From contig JODX01000001.1 of assembly GCA_000719105.1 (NCBI GenBank), forward strand, positions 186,001-250,000: 64,000 nucleotides of DNA, read 5' to 3'. A program made the translations under genes and the position numbers. The notes beneath the pieces are model-generated. The model saw only the letters and a program-made list of their open reading frames with translations, had not been told where the DNA came from and did no database searches. Positions 7,507 to 16,181 of the stretch are shown piece after piece (position 1 is the stretch's first letter; every line of letters begins with the position of its first letter). This DNA comes from Streptomyces sclerotialus (GTDB taxonomy: Bacteria > Actinomycetota > Actinomycetes > Streptomycetales > Streptomycetaceae).

Positions 7507-8544
7507 ATGTACGGCAGCAGGGGGGCGATGAAGCGTACGGCGGTGGCGCGGGTGTCCGTGGCGATGGCGGGAGCAGTGCTGCTGCTCGGTGCCTGTTCCG
7601 GCGGAGACGACGACGGCAAGGACGGCAACGGCTCGACGGCCGGCATCACCCAGCAGCCCAAGAACGTCGATCCCTTCTGGGTCAACCCGGAGGGCAACGC
7701 GGCGGCGCAGGTGGCCGAGTACGAGAAGGCGGGCAAGGACGCGGAGGCCGGGCAGATCCGGAAGATCGCCGAGCAGCCGACGGCCGAGTGGATCGGCACG
7801 GAGAACCCCGAGCAGGAGGCGAAGGGTTTCACCGAGGCCGCGCAGAAGGCGGACCGGGACGCCGTTCTCGTCCTCTACAACATCCCGCACCGCGACTGCG
7901 GCCAGTACTCCGGCGGCGGCGCGGCGGACGGCGACGCCTACCGGTCGTTCATCGACAGCGTGGCCAAGGGCATCGGCGACCGGCCGGCCACGGTGATCCT
8001 GGAGCCGGACGCGGTGCTGCACCTGGTGGACGGCTGCACCCCGGACGAGTACCACGAGGAGCGGTACGACCTCCTGAAGGGCGCCATCCAGAAGCTGGGC
8101 GCGCTGAAGAACACCAAGGTGTACCTGGACGCGGGCAACGCGGGCTGGGGACAGCCGGACCAGATCTTCGAGCCCTTGAAGCGGGCCGGCGTCGACCAGG
8201 CCGACGGCTTCTCGGTCAACGTGTCGAACTTCTACACCACCGAGGACTCCATCGCCTACGGCAAGGAACTCTCGGCGAAGGTCGGCGACAAGCCCTTCGT
8301 CGTAGACACCAGCCGCAACGGCAACGGCCCCTACACCGAGGGCGACGAGAGCGAGCGCTGGTGCAACCCGCCGGGCCGGGCCCTTGGCGAGGCCCCGACC
8401 ACCGAGACCGCCGACCCGCTCGTCGACGCCTACCTGTGGGTCAAGCGCCCCGGGGAGTCGGACGGCGAGTGCAAGGGCGGTCCGAAGGCGGGCGAGTGGT
8501 GGCCCGAGTACGCGCTGTCGCTGGCGCGGGCCTCAAAGGGGTGA
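7507..8544 (+). CDS. cslZ: GH6 endoglucanase-like lipoprotein (CslZ-type)
   Basis: A 345-residue glycoside hydrolase family 6 protein (beta-1,4-glucanase fold). The lipobox LLGAC places the lipidated Cys at about residue 30, so it should sit on the outer face of the membrane. Family signs are VLVLYNIPHRDCGQYSGGG with the catalytic-acid Asp, TVILEPDAV, and the C-terminal VDTSRNGNG and WVKRPGESDG. ATG 7507 follows AGGGGGAG; ATG 7528 is an alternative. It converges on glxA-cslA with a shared terminator. In S. coelicolor and S. lividans the equivalent gene works with CslA and GlxA in making or trimming the beta-glucan at hyphal tips. The symbol rests on this synteny. Confidence 0.88.
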   Translation: MYGSRGAMKRTAVARVSVAMAGAVLLLGACSGGDDDGKDGNGSTAGITQQPKNVDPFWVNPEGNAAAQVAEYEKAGKDAEAGQIRKIAEQPTAEWIGTENPEQEAKGFTEAAQKADRDAVLVLYNIPHRDCGQYSGGGAADGDAYRSFIDSVAKGIGDRPATVILEPDAVLHLVDGCTPDEYHEERYDLLKGAIQKLGALKNTKVYLDAGNAGWGQPDQIFEPLKRAGVDQADGFSVNVSNFYTTEDSIAYGKELSAKVGDKPFVVDTSRNGNGPYTEGDESERWCNPPGRALGEAPTTETADPLVDAYLWVKRPGESDGECKGGPKAGEWWPEYALSLARASKG

Positions 8545-8595
8545 GCACTGCGTAGGGGGCCTCGAGGACGGCCGGCTGCTGCGGGTTGTGTGTGG

Positions 8596-8684
8596 CTGGT
8601 CGCTCCCCCAAGTTCTCGACTGCGCTCGAACAGGGGGGACCCCCATCGCGGCGGAGCCGCATATGTCACAGCCCCGCGCCCCTG
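8596..8684. repeat. Dispersed Streptomyces intergenic repeat
   Basis: Noncoding sequence between converging genes with several short palindromes, including GCGGCGGAGCCGC, and the passage CCCCATCGCGGCGGAGCCGC. I recall nearly the same passage recurring in many Streptomyces intergenic regions, but only one copy lies in this window, so the multicopy claim rests on recall. Confidence 0.4.
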
Positions 8685-8687
8685 GAA

Positions 8688-8722
8688 GCGAAGGCCCCCG
8701 CGCATAGCGCAGGGGCCTTCGC
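8688..8722. terminator. Bidirectional terminator between GH6 gene and glxA
   Basis: A GCGAAGGCCCC arm at 8688-8698 pairs perfectly with GGGGCCTTCGC at 8712-8722; the flanks CCTGGAAGC and GCTTCCAGG can extend the structure. It sits between two converging genes and can serve both. Confidence 0.85.
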
Positions 8723-8744
8723 TTGCTTCCAGGAACGGTCGTCT

Positions 8745-10682
8745 CTACGGCACCTTCACCCACTGCGCCTCGGACGGAGTCCCCTGGTCGTCCGTCACGA
8801 AGAGCATGTACCAGCCCGACTGGACCAGGTTGCGGTTCTTCGGGACGGTGACCGTGACGCCGCCCTTCGACGTCTTGAGGTCCAGGGCGATGGACTTCTG
8901 GTCCACGTCGGTGACGTGGGTCGACGCGCTCGGGCGGATCAGGCGGGCGGTCTTGATGGACGACGCGTGCTGCGTCTTGAACGTCGCCGAACCGCCGCGC
9001 TCGATGGTCTTGGGACCGCCGGACAGGGTCGGCCGCGCGTCGCCGTACAGGTACGGCGGCGTGTAGATCTCGATGCGCTGCTCGAACTTGCCCGGCTTGG
9101 TGTTGGCCTTGTCCGCGTACAGCGAGTCCGAGCCGAAGAACATGACCCGGCCGTCGGGCAGCAGGATCGACCCCGAGTGGTAGTTGCGGCCCACCAGCGG
9201 GTCGGCCACCTGCTTCATCTCGTTGGTCTTCGCGTCGTAGAGACGCGCCTGGAGGATGTTGGAGTCGCCGCGCCCCCGGTAGTCCTCCGAGCCGCCCGAG
9301 ATCAGCACGGTGTCGTCCGGGAGGATCGAGGCCTGCGGGTAGCGCGTGCCCTTCTCCAGGGACGGGCCGTCCACGAACTCCGGGTCGTCCGCCAGCAGAT
9401 CGACGATGCGGGTCTTCTCGCTGGACTTCCGGGACTCGCCGACCCCGCCGCCGCCGATCACCATGTACTTCTCGTCCTGCGCGGGCGGCAGCAGCACGGT
9501 GCCGGCGGTCTCGAGCTGGTCGGCGTCACTCATGCCGGGGATCTTGGTGAACTTGTTGGTGTCCAGGTCCCAGATGCCCGGGTCACGGCCGACGTCGTCC
9601 GGGCCGTACCCGGCGTTCGCACCCGAGTAGAACAGCTCGCCGTTCTGCATCAGGGAGATCGCCGGATAGGTCGGGAACTGCCGGATGTCCTTGGAGTACG
9701 TCCACTTCTTCGTCTCCGGGTCGTACACCTCGTTCTTGCCCGGGACGAGCTGCCCGATCTCGTCGAGGCCGGACAGGGAGAGGATCTTGCCGTCGGAGAG
9801 CGTGGTCAGGGTCGGGTACCAGCGCGCCTCGTTCATCGGGTCGACCTTGATGTACTTCTCGGCGACCGGGTCGAACTCGTAGGCGTCCCTGATGCCCTGG
9901 AAGTCCTTCTTGTCGAGGGCGAGCTTCTGCGCGATGCCGTACGTGTTGCGCGCGTCGACGCCCGACAGGCCCTGGATGCGGTAGTTGTCCTCGGTGCCGG
10001 TCTCGTACTTCGCGCCGCTCTTCGCGGCCTCGACGTAGATACGGCCGAGGCCCGCCTCGTTGCCGAGGAACTCGCCGGTCGCGGGGTCGAACTTCTTCTC
10101 GGCGCGCGGCACCAGCACCGGGTCCTTGGAGACGAACGTCTTGCCGTTCTCCTTGCCGGTGAACTTGGTGCCCGCGGGCAACGTTATCGGCTTGTCCGGG
10201 TTCTCGTTGTGGACGATCATCAGGCCGCCGGCCTTGGTGACGTCACCCTTGAGCTTCTCGTAGCGCTTGGTGCCGCCCGCGATCAGCAGATTGCCGTTGG
10301 CGAGCTGGGTGTGGCCGGTGCAGAACAGGTCGGTGGGCGTCGGGACCTTCTTGATCGTGCCCTTCACCGGGTCCCAGATCCGGGTGTCGAACTTCTTCGC
10401 GTCGAAGTTGTCCTGGTTGTTGCCCGAACCCGCGATCAGCAGCACCTTCCCCGTGTGCAGCAGGGCCGCGTGGATGGTGTTCTGCCGGTACTCCTCCGGG
10501 AAGTCGACGATCTCCCAGTGCCCGTTCTCGGCCTTGTACTCCGGCCGGTTGATCGAGTACTGGTGGTACTGCTCCGTACCGAAGCGGTACAGCCACGGCC
10601 CGTTCATCCCGGCCAGCGCCAGTACCGCCGCCGCGCCTATCGCCAGACGACGAGCGCGACGGCGGCCTGCACGGTCTGTCAT
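8745..10682 (-). CDS. glxA: Mononuclear copper-radical oxidase GlxA (galactose-oxidase-like)
   Basis: A 645-residue protein with one N-terminal membrane helix (RLAIGAAAVLALAGM), a seven-bladed Kelch-type propeller and a C-terminal DUF1929 domain. The cofactor residues are visible: Cys121 (DLFCTGH) for the Cys-Tyr crosslink, Trp288-Tyr289 (NEARWYP), Tyr501-His502 (RNYHSG) and His589 (STHVTD). GlxA oxidises a glycan made by CslA and is needed for tip-glycan deposition and development in S. lividans, where it is extracytoplasmic and copper dependent. The start overlaps the cslA stop by four bases (ATGA), so the two are translationally coupled. Confidence 0.95.
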   Translation of the reverse strand: MTDRAGRRRARRLAIGAAAVLALAGMNGPWLYRFGTEQYHQYSINRPEYKAENGHWEIVDFPEEYRQNTIHAALLHTGKVLLIAGSGNNQDNFDAKKFDTRIWDPVKGTIKKVPTPTDLFCTGHTQLANGNLLIAGGTKRYEKLKGDVTKAGGLMIVHNENPDKPITLPAGTKFTGKENGKTFVSKDPVLVPRAEKKFDPATGEFLGNEAGLGRIYVEAAKSGAKYETGTEDNYRIQGLSGVDARNTYGIAQKLALDKKDFQGIRDAYEFDPVAEKYIKVDPMNEARWYPTLTTLSDGKILSLSGLDEIGQLVPGKNEVYDPETKKWTYSKDIRQFPTYPAISLMQNGELFYSGANAGYGPDDVGRDPGIWDLDTNKFTKIPGMSDADQLETAGTVLLPPAQDEKYMVIGGGGVGESRKSSEKTRIVDLLADDPEFVDGPSLEKGTRYPQASILPDDTVLISGGSEDYRGRGDSNILQARLYDAKTNEMKQVADPLVGRNYHSGSILLPDGRVMFFGSDSLYADKANTKPGKFEQRIEIYTPPYLYGDARPTLSGGPKTIERGGSATFKTQHASSIKTARLIRPSASTHVTDVDQKSIALDLKTSKGGVTVTVPKNRNLVQSGWYMLFVTDDQGTPSEAQWVKVP

Positions 10683-12673
10683 TTCTTACGTCCCCCAAGG
10701 GCGATCTGCATGGTCTGGTCATTGCCCCCGTTCGAGGCCGCCCAGCTCGGTTTCTGCTGCGGCTCGTGCCCGGCGGGCGGTGCGTGGCCCGCGGCCGGCG
10801 CACGGTCCCCGGACGGTGCCTGCTGGACGACGGGCAACGGCTGTGTCGCCGGCACGGCGTCCTGCGGCTCCGCCGGCACGGCCGGCTTCTTCTTGTCCTG
10901 CCGCAGCATGTAGCGCCAGGCGAAGATCGGGGACGCGGTGATCAGCGTGGCGAACGTCGCCCAGATGATCATCGCGGGGTGCGAGTTGCCGAACACGAAC
11001 CCGGCGGCGATCGACGCCACGAAGATGAGGATGAACCACCAGTGGATCCGGAACGTCCCGAACAGGGTGTCCGGGCTCGCCGAGTCGCCCTTCGGGGTGA
11101 CCACGAACTTGCTCTTGCGGCGCAGCACGGAGTCGAGGAGGGCGCGCGCGTAGAGCGGCGCCGACAGCGCCGACATCACCATGCCGGCCACACCGCCGGA
11201 GCCCTCCGGCTCGTGCGGGGAGACGTTGTGCCGGCGGTTCCAGATGTACAGACCGATCTGCAGTGCCGAGGCGTTGCCGTACAGCATCAGCCACACGGTC
11301 GGGTCGATGTTCACACCGGAGGCGCCCAGGCCCAGGAAGAGCGCGCAGCTCAGCGCGGCGAGGATCCAGTTCAGGGCCGACATCGGATAGAAGATGATCA
11401 TCATCGTGTAGTTGAAGAGCTTGCCCGGAGGCAGCGAGTACCAGCCCTTCCAGTACTGCTTGAGGATCGTCTCGTAGGTACCCCGTGACCAGCGGAGCTG
11501 CTGGGTGAAGAAGTCCGTCCAGGCGCTCGGGCCCTCACCGACGGCGAGCACGTCCGGGGTGTAGACCGACTTCCACTTCTTGCCCGTCATCGGGTTCTTG
11601 TGGCGGTGGATCTCGAACCCGGTCGCCATGTCCTCGGTGATCGAGTCGTACAGGCCCCCGATCTGCTTGAGCGCCTTGATCCGTACGGCGTTGGAGGTGC
11701 CGACGAACATGGGGGAGGCGTAGCGGTTGCCGGCGCGCTGGATCAGCGCGTGGAAGAGGAACTGCTGCGACTCGGCGGCCTTGGTGATCGGGTTGTCGTA
11801 GTTGCCGTAGACCTGCGGGCCGATGACGAAGCCGACGTCCGGGTCGCGGAAGAAGCCGAGCATCCGCTCCAGGTAGTTGGGCAGCGGCACGTGGTCGGTG
11901 TCGACGGAGGCGAAGTAGTCGTAGTCGTCGCCGTGGGCGTCCAGCCAGGCGTTGTAGTTGCCGTGCTTGGTCTTGGCGCGGTGCGGGCCCTTGGCCTGGT
12001 TCCACTTCGCGACGCCCTTGCGGGAGAAGTGGTGCACGCCGAGGCGCTCGCAGACGGCCTTCACCTCGGGGTCGTCGCCCTCGTCCAGGAGCCAGACATG
12101 CATGAGCCCGCGGTGGCGGATCTTCACCGCGGCCTCGAGGGTCTTCGTCACCATCTCCAGCGGCTCCTTGCCGGGCACGAAGGAGGTGAGGAAGGCCACT
12201 CTGGTGCCGGTCTCGGGAACCACCGGGACGGGGTCGCGGGCGACCAGCGTGGCGTGCGCGTTGGAGAGCACGTTCATGCAGCGGAAGAGCTCGATCAGGC
12301 CGATCGAGACCAGCATCACCACGTCGAGCGCCGGCAGGAAGTCGTACGCCGGGTAGTCGCGCTCGGTCCAGTGCTCCGGCTGCAGCAGCCAGACCAGCAG
12401 CACCACGGAGAGCAGCGGAGCCGCGGCCAGCATCAGGGCGACCCGGATGCGGTGCGGCTCCTGTGAGATGAGAGAGCGGTACTGCACCGTGTACGGCTTG
12501 CCCGGATCGGGCTGAGTGAGGGGGCCCGCGAGCCGGCTGTAATGCTCGTAGTCGTATCTGGGCAGGGTCTTCTTGATTCGGCGGAAGCTGCCCGTCCGAT
12601 GCGACGGCACCCTGAGCTGGGTCGTCTCGGACGGGTCGTAGTTCTGCCGGGCGCCCGTCGGCGTCGACGTCAT
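10679..12673 (-). CDS. cslA: Cellulose synthase-like glycosyltransferase CslA (GT2)
   Basis: A 664-residue membrane glycosyltransferase family 2 protein. It has two membrane helices near the N-terminus, a cytosolic GT-A domain with the D, DTDH, TED and QQLRWSRG motifs of processive beta-glycan synthases, and several C-terminal membrane helices; the Pro/Ala-rich C-terminal tail is probably disordered. CslA polymerises a beta-glucan-type polymer at hyphal tips, where in S. coelicolor it acts with DivIVA and GlxA. First gene of the cslA-glxA operon. Its upstream region of more than 400 bases holds an 18-base perfect palindrome. Confidence 0.95.
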   Translation of the reverse strand: MTSTPTGARQNYDPSETTQLRVPSHRTGSFRRIKKTLPRYDYEHYSRLAGPLTQPDPGKPYTVQYRSLISQEPHRIRVALMLAAAPLLSVVLLVWLLQPEHWTERDYPAYDFLPALDVVMLVSIGLIELFRCMNVLSNAHATLVARDPVPVVPETGTRVAFLTSFVPGKEPLEMVTKTLEAAVKIRHRGLMHVWLLDEGDDPEVKAVCERLGVHHFSRKGVAKWNQAKGPHRAKTKHGNYNAWLDAHGDDYDYFASVDTDHVPLPNYLERMLGFFRDPDVGFVIGPQVYGNYDNPITKAAESQQFLFHALIQRAGNRYASPMFVGTSNAVRIKALKQIGGLYDSITEDMATGFEIHRHKNPMTGKKWKSVYTPDVLAVGEGPSAWTDFFTQQLRWSRGTYETILKQYWKGWYSLPPGKLFNYTMMIIFYPMSALNWILAALSCALFLGLGASGVNIDPTVWLMLYGNASALQIGLYIWNRRHNVSPHEPEGSGGVAGMVMSALSAPLYARALLDSVLRRKSKFVVTPKGDSASPDTLFGTFRIHWWFILIFVASIAAGFVFGNSHPAMIIWATFATLITASPIFAWRYMLRQDKKKPAVPAEPQDAVPATQPLPVVQQAPSGDRAPAAGHAPPAGHEPQQKPSWAASNGGNDQTMQIALGGRKK

Positions 12674-13111
12674 GAGTCATTCCCCCCGCACGCACAGCAG
12701 TGCGTGTTCGTCGGTCCTCCGTCCCGTTCGGTCCCCCTCGACCGTCCCGGACGCATCAGTGGAAAGTCGGCGTCGCCATGTCATCTCCACCATAGAGACA
12801 TAGGACTGCGACCTTCCGGTTGCATGATGCCCCCCTCGGCATCCGTTCATGAACAGGGGCCCCTGTTCCCCGCGGTGGCCGGATCCGGCCCGGGCCCCCA
12901 ACTGCCATGTATCCGCAGTCCCTTACGGCCCAGGGTTCTATGGCGTTCATCATGATCGCAAGATGGGATACGAGGTGTTTACCGGTCATACGCGCACATT
13001 GGGGCATCGGAACGCGCATGTCCGGGCATGCGGGCGCTCGAACGATGGGCGCGGTGGCGGCGTCGGCCTGTTCTCCAAGGGATCACCTGTTCTGACGGCG
13101 ACCGTATATAA
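12674..13111. promoter_or_regulatory. Long upstream region of cslA, no gene seen
   Basis: No credible coding sequence was found in 438 bases. The main structure is the palindrome at 12851-12868 joined to GTTCATGAAC at 12845-12854. The region probably contains the cslA-glxA promoter and leader. Confidence 0.5.
12851..12868. promoter_or_regulatory. Perfect 18-base palindrome upstream of cslA
   Basis: GAACAGGGGCCCCTGTTC is its own reverse complement. It overlaps a second 10-base palindrome, GTTCATGAAC, sharing GAAC, so three GTTC/GAAC half-sites are lined up. It lies 178 bases before the cslA start. It has no loop, so it fits a dimer-binding operator better than a terminator. Confidence 0.5.
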
Positions 13112-13145
13112 GGAGAGGCCCCCCGCAGCCGCGGGGGGCCTCTCC
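13112..13145 (-). terminator. Terminator of the first tRNA-Lys gene
   Basis: A perfect 15-base stem (13112-13126 with 13131-13145) with a 4-base loop, six bases beyond the 3-prime end of the tRNA gene on the minus strand. Confidence 0.85.
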
Positions 13146-13151
13146 GTGTCG

Positions 13152-13225
13152 TGCGCCGCCAGGGACTCGAACCCCGGACCCGCTGATTAAGAGTCAGCTG
13201 CTCTAACCAACTGAGCTAGCGGCGC
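13152..13225 (-). tRNA. tRNA-Lys (anticodon CTT)
   Basis: A 74-base gene with acceptor stem GCGCCGC/GCGGCGC, D-loop TAGCTCAGTTGG, anticodon loop GACTCTTAATC (CTT) and T-arm GGTTCGAACCCC, discriminator A, CCA not encoded. Identical to the genes at 16841 and 29829. TAGAGT about 20 bases upstream could be its -10 box. Confidence 0.97.
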
Positions 13226-13453
13226 CTGCTGACGGGAGAAACTCTACCCGATACCGGAGGGTGCTCCCGACCGCGGCCCCGCGCGGCCGCCGGAGCCGGC
13301 CGCCCGTACCCCGTTCGACGGCCTGCGTACATCATTCGGACCGTCAGCATGCGACATGCGGGCACGGTTGAGAAACTGGCGACCGTGCAGAGGCGCGGAC
13401 ATTTCCATCCGGACCGCAAGGCGGAACACGAGCCGGAACACGAGGGCGATCGC

Positions 13454-14770
13454 ATGGACACTCCGGCATTCGCGGAATTCGATCCCGCGCATGACTGCGA
13501 ATGTCCCGGATGCGCATACGGGCGAGGGGCGCCGCCGTGTTCCGCGGCGTCCGGGAGTACCGGCAGGCCGGCCGCCCGCGGGGTCCTGGTGCTGGCCACG
13601 GCGGCGGGTGCCGCGCTCGGTGCGGGCCACTGCGGGCTCGCCGCGGCGGCCGTGCACGCACCCGTCAGTCCGGGCGTTTTCGCAGGTGGCGAGCCTGATA
13701 CGGAGCAAGGGGGGAAGGCCCCGCTACACGGCCCGGCCGGCCGGCCGGCGTCCGGTGGCGCATCACGGCCGACGGTCGATCCGCCCCCGACCACCCGGGC
13801 GGAGATCATCCGGCGGGCCAGGACCTGGGTCGCGGAGCAGGTCCCGTACAGCATGACCGACTTCTGGCCGGACGGGTACCGGCAGGACTGCTCGGGTTAT
13901 GTCTCGATGGCCTGGAACCTGGGCCAGAACGAATGGACGGGATCACTCGCCGCCTACGGCGACCCGATTCCCAAGGACGAACTGCAGCCCGGCGACATTC
14001 TCCTCTTCCATAATCCCGAGTCGCCCGTCGACGGCTCGCACGTGGTGATTTTCGGCGGCTGGGCGGACTACACGCACACGTATTACATCGCCTACGAGCA
14101 GACCCGCCCGCACACCCGGAAACAGGCCACGCCGTACGCGTACTGGAGCAATTCGCAGCGTTATGTCCCCTACCGCTACAAGGGGCTCGTGGCGGGCGGC
14201 GCGGGGACTGCGACGGTGCCGGCGGATGTGGGGGGCGCGTCCACGGGTGCGGGCGCGGAGGTAGCCCGCTTCCCGGGGGCCTCCGCCTTCGGCACCGGCG
14301 CGCACAACGGCCGCGTGACGCTTCTCGGGCGCATGCTCGTCGCACGGGGGGCGGCGCGCTTCTACACCACTGGCCCCGGGCCGCGCTGGTCGGACGCGGA
14401 CCGCCGGGCGACCCGGGCGTTCCAGCGGGCCCAGGGCTGGACAGGGGCCGCGGCGGACGGGCTGCCGGGGCCGATGACCTGGGCGTATCTGGTCGGCGGC
14501 CTGGGCCGGGACATTCCGCCGGGGCCGGACCTGCCCCGCTATCCGGGACCCGGGATGTTCCGGCCGGGGGCGGACAACGGGCATGTCGACCTCCTGGGGA
14601 GGCAGCTGGTCGAGAAGGGGTTCGGCAGGTACTACTCCGCGGGCCCGGGGCCGCGCTGGAGCGAGGCGGACCGGCGGAACGTGGAGGCGTTCCAGCGGGC
14701 CCAGGGATGGCGGGGCGAAGCGGCGGACGGCTATCCGGGGCCGGAGACCTGGCGGCGGCTCTTCTCATGA
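13454..14770 (+). CDS. NlpC/P60-like cell-wall protein with two peptidoglycan-binding repeats
   Basis: A 438-residue protein. An N-terminal CECPGC segment precedes a hydrophobic Ala/Gly-rich helix (about residues 40-65). Then comes a cysteine-peptidase-like domain: the nucleophile is in QDCSGYVSMAWNLG and the likely His in GSHVVIFGGW, as in NlpC/P60 amidases. Two similar C-terminal repeats follow, each with LLGR, AGPGPRWS/TGPGPRWS, DRR and FQRAQGW, as in PG_binding_1 domains. The ATG follows GAGGG; the frame is open further upstream. It probably binds or cleaves peptidoglycan and lies between cslA and the LPMO gene, fitting a surface-remodelling role. Confidence 0.85.
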   Translation: MDTPAFAEFDPAHDCECPGCAYGRGAPPCSAASGSTGRPAARGVLVLATAAGAALGAGHCGLAAAAVHAPVSPGVFAGGEPDTEQGGKAPLHGPAGRPASGGASRPTVDPPPTTRAEIIRRARTWVAEQVPYSMTDFWPDGYRQDCSGYVSMAWNLGQNEWTGSLAAYGDPIPKDELQPGDILLFHNPESPVDGSHVVIFGGWADYTHTYYIAYEQTRPHTRKQATPYAYWSNSQRYVPYRYKGLVAGGAGTATVPADVGGASTGAGAEVARFPGASAFGTGAHNGRVTLLGRMLVARGAARFYTTGPGPRWSDADRRATRAFQRAQGWTGAAADGLPGPMTWAYLVGGLGRDIPPGPDLPRYPGPGMFRPGADNGHVDLLGRQLVEKGFGRYYSAGPGPRWSEADRRNVEAFQRAQGWRGEAADGYPGPETWRRLFS

Positions 14771-14864
14771 CGGCACGTTTCCGCTCACCGCTCCGCACGC
14801 CCTCCTTTTCGGAATTCTTCTGATGACGGCACGTTTCTTCCTGCGCGGAGGCATGGAGGCACGG

Positions 14865-16013
14865 ATGAGTACGACGACTGCGCAGACGCCGGAACCGGAG
14901 GGCACCACCGCCCGCCCGGCCCGGCTCATCCACACCGAGGCGACCACCAAGATCCCGCTGCACCTGCTCTTCCGCGACGAGCCCGACCCGGTGTCCGTGC
15001 CGCTCGCCCCCGCCGTGGTGGGGCGGCGGCGGGGGACGGGGGAGCAGCCGCGGGTGCGGCGCCGGCTGCCCGGGCCGGCGCCGTCGCGGACCGTGCCCGA
15101 GGCGGACCCCGACCTGGTGGAGCGTCCGGCCCGGGTGTTGCCCGGTGCGGCCGGAGTGGTGGGCGGGGCCTGCGGGGTGACCGGATGTGTGCTCACCTCC
15201 TGGTGGGCCGGTGTGCTACCGGGGCTGGCCGTGGCCGCGGTGGGGCTGCCCGCGCAACCGGGTGCCGGGCTGGGGCCGGCCCAGTGGGCCGCGTTCGCCG
15301 GGTCCGGGGCGCTCGGCCTGTTCGGGTTCGGCGGGCTGGCGCGGGGCCGGGCCGGGCGGGCGTGGGTGCTCGGGCTGTTCGGGCGGTACCGCGGGACCGT
15401 GCGGCGTACGGGACTGATGTGGGTGAACCCGCTGGTCCTGCGCCGCCGGGTCGACGTCCGGCTGCGGCACTGGCGCAGCGAGCCGATGCCGGCCGTGGAC
15501 GCCAACGGGGTCGAACTGCGGGTCGTCGTGCTGGTCGCCTGGCGGGTGAAGGACACCGCGCGGGCGGTGCTCGGCGTGGAGGACCACGAGCAGTACCTGC
15601 GCGAGTGCGTGGAGGCCGCGCTGTCGCGGGTGCTCGCACAGCTCCCGGCCGACGTGCCGCCCGCCGCCGTCGTCCGGGACGTGACCCTGCGCAACACGGA
15701 GGCGGTTGGCGAGCGGCTGACCCGGCTGGTGGCGGCGGACGCGGCCGCGGCGGGCCTGGAGGTGTTCTCCGTGCAGCCGACCCGGATCGCCTACGCACCC
15801 GAGGTGGCCGCCGTGATGCAGCGGCGCCGGATCGCCGCGCTCGACGCCCAGCACCGGGACACCGTGCTCACCTCGGTCGTCGACTCGGTCGAGGACACGG
15901 TGACGCGGCTGACCACGCGCGGGCTGGTGCAGCTCGACGACTACGAGCGCAAGGCGCTGGTGAAGGACCTCACGGTGGCGTTCTGCACGGGGCGCCGGGA
16001 GCCGACGTCCTGA
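14865..16013 (+). CDS. SPFH/Band 7 domain membrane protein
   Basis: A 382-residue protein. An N-terminal cytosolic segment of about 105 residues is followed by two hydrophobic segments (about residues 95-118 and 130-150), then an SPFH/Band 7 domain (MWVNPLVLRRRVDVRLRHWRSEPMPAVDANGVELRVVVLVAWRV, shown by position 185-228) and an Ala-rich helix with ALDAQHRDTVLTSVVDSVEDTV. Such proteins form flotillin-like membrane scaffolds. The ATG at 14865 has GGAGG six bases upstream; ATGs at 14823 and 14853 are alternatives. It lies 94 bases after the NlpC/P60-like gene. Confidence 0.85.
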   Translation: MSTTTAQTPEPEGTTARPARLIHTEATTKIPLHLLFRDEPDPVSVPLAPAVVGRRRGTGEQPRVRRRLPGPAPSRTVPEADPDLVERPARVLPGAAGVVGGACGVTGCVLTSWWAGVLPGLAVAAVGLPAQPGAGLGPAQWAAFAGSGALGLFGFGGLARGRAGRAWVLGLFGRYRGTVRRTGLMWVNPLVLRRRVDVRLRHWRSEPMPAVDANGVELRVVVLVAWRVKDTARAVLGVEDHEQYLRECVEAALSRVLAQLPADVPPAAVVRDVTLRNTEAVGERLTRLVAADAAAAGLEVFSVQPTRIAYAPEVAAVMQRRRIAALDAQHRDTVLTSVVDSVEDTVTRLTTRGLVQLDDYERKALVKDLTVAFCTGRREPTS

Positions 16014-16052
16014 CGCGGTCCGCCCGGAATTCACCCGCGGTTCGACTCCGCG

Positions 16053-16068
16053 ATTGGTATGGACATGT
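16053..16068. promoter_or_regulatory. Weak DasR-box-like site upstream of the LPMO gene
   Basis: ATTGGTATGGACATGT partly resembles the DasR consensus ACTGGTCTAGACCAGT, keeping TGGT and GAC at the right spacing. It lies 40 bases upstream of a much better match at 16093. Confidence 0.25.
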
Positions 16069-16092
16069 TCAACGCGCGGTAATACCGTGAGC

Positions 16093-16108
16093 CTTGGTCT
16101 AGACCTAC
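16093..16108. promoter_or_regulatory. DasR-type operator (dre) upstream of the LPMO gene
   Basis: CTTGGTCTAGACCTAC keeps the palindromic core TTGGTCTAGACC of the dre consensus ACTGGTCTAGACCAGT. It lies about 75 bases before the LPMO start. DasR is the GntR-family regulator of N-acetylglucosamine and chitin use in Streptomyces; chitin-active genes are classical targets. Confidence 0.7.
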
Positions 16109-16181
16109 TGAACGCCACGGCGTTCTTCCCCCCCGCATCGATGCAGCACGCCCACGGAACCTCCATGTCCAGGAGCGCAGC

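Noticed and set aside
7162..8055. Minus-strand open frame over the GH6 leader and coding region
   Set aside because: Antisense to the GH6 gene, with frame bias of a shadow; no ribosome site.
8586..10913. Long plus-strand open frame opposite glxA (775 codons)
   Set aside because: It is antisense to the strongly supported glxA gene, has no ribosome site and encodes a low-complexity Arg/Gly/Val-rich sequence typical of GC-rich shadow frames.
12756..13019. Small open frame upstream of cslA
   Set aside because: 87 codons with poor third-position GC and no ribosome site; treated as part of the promoter region.
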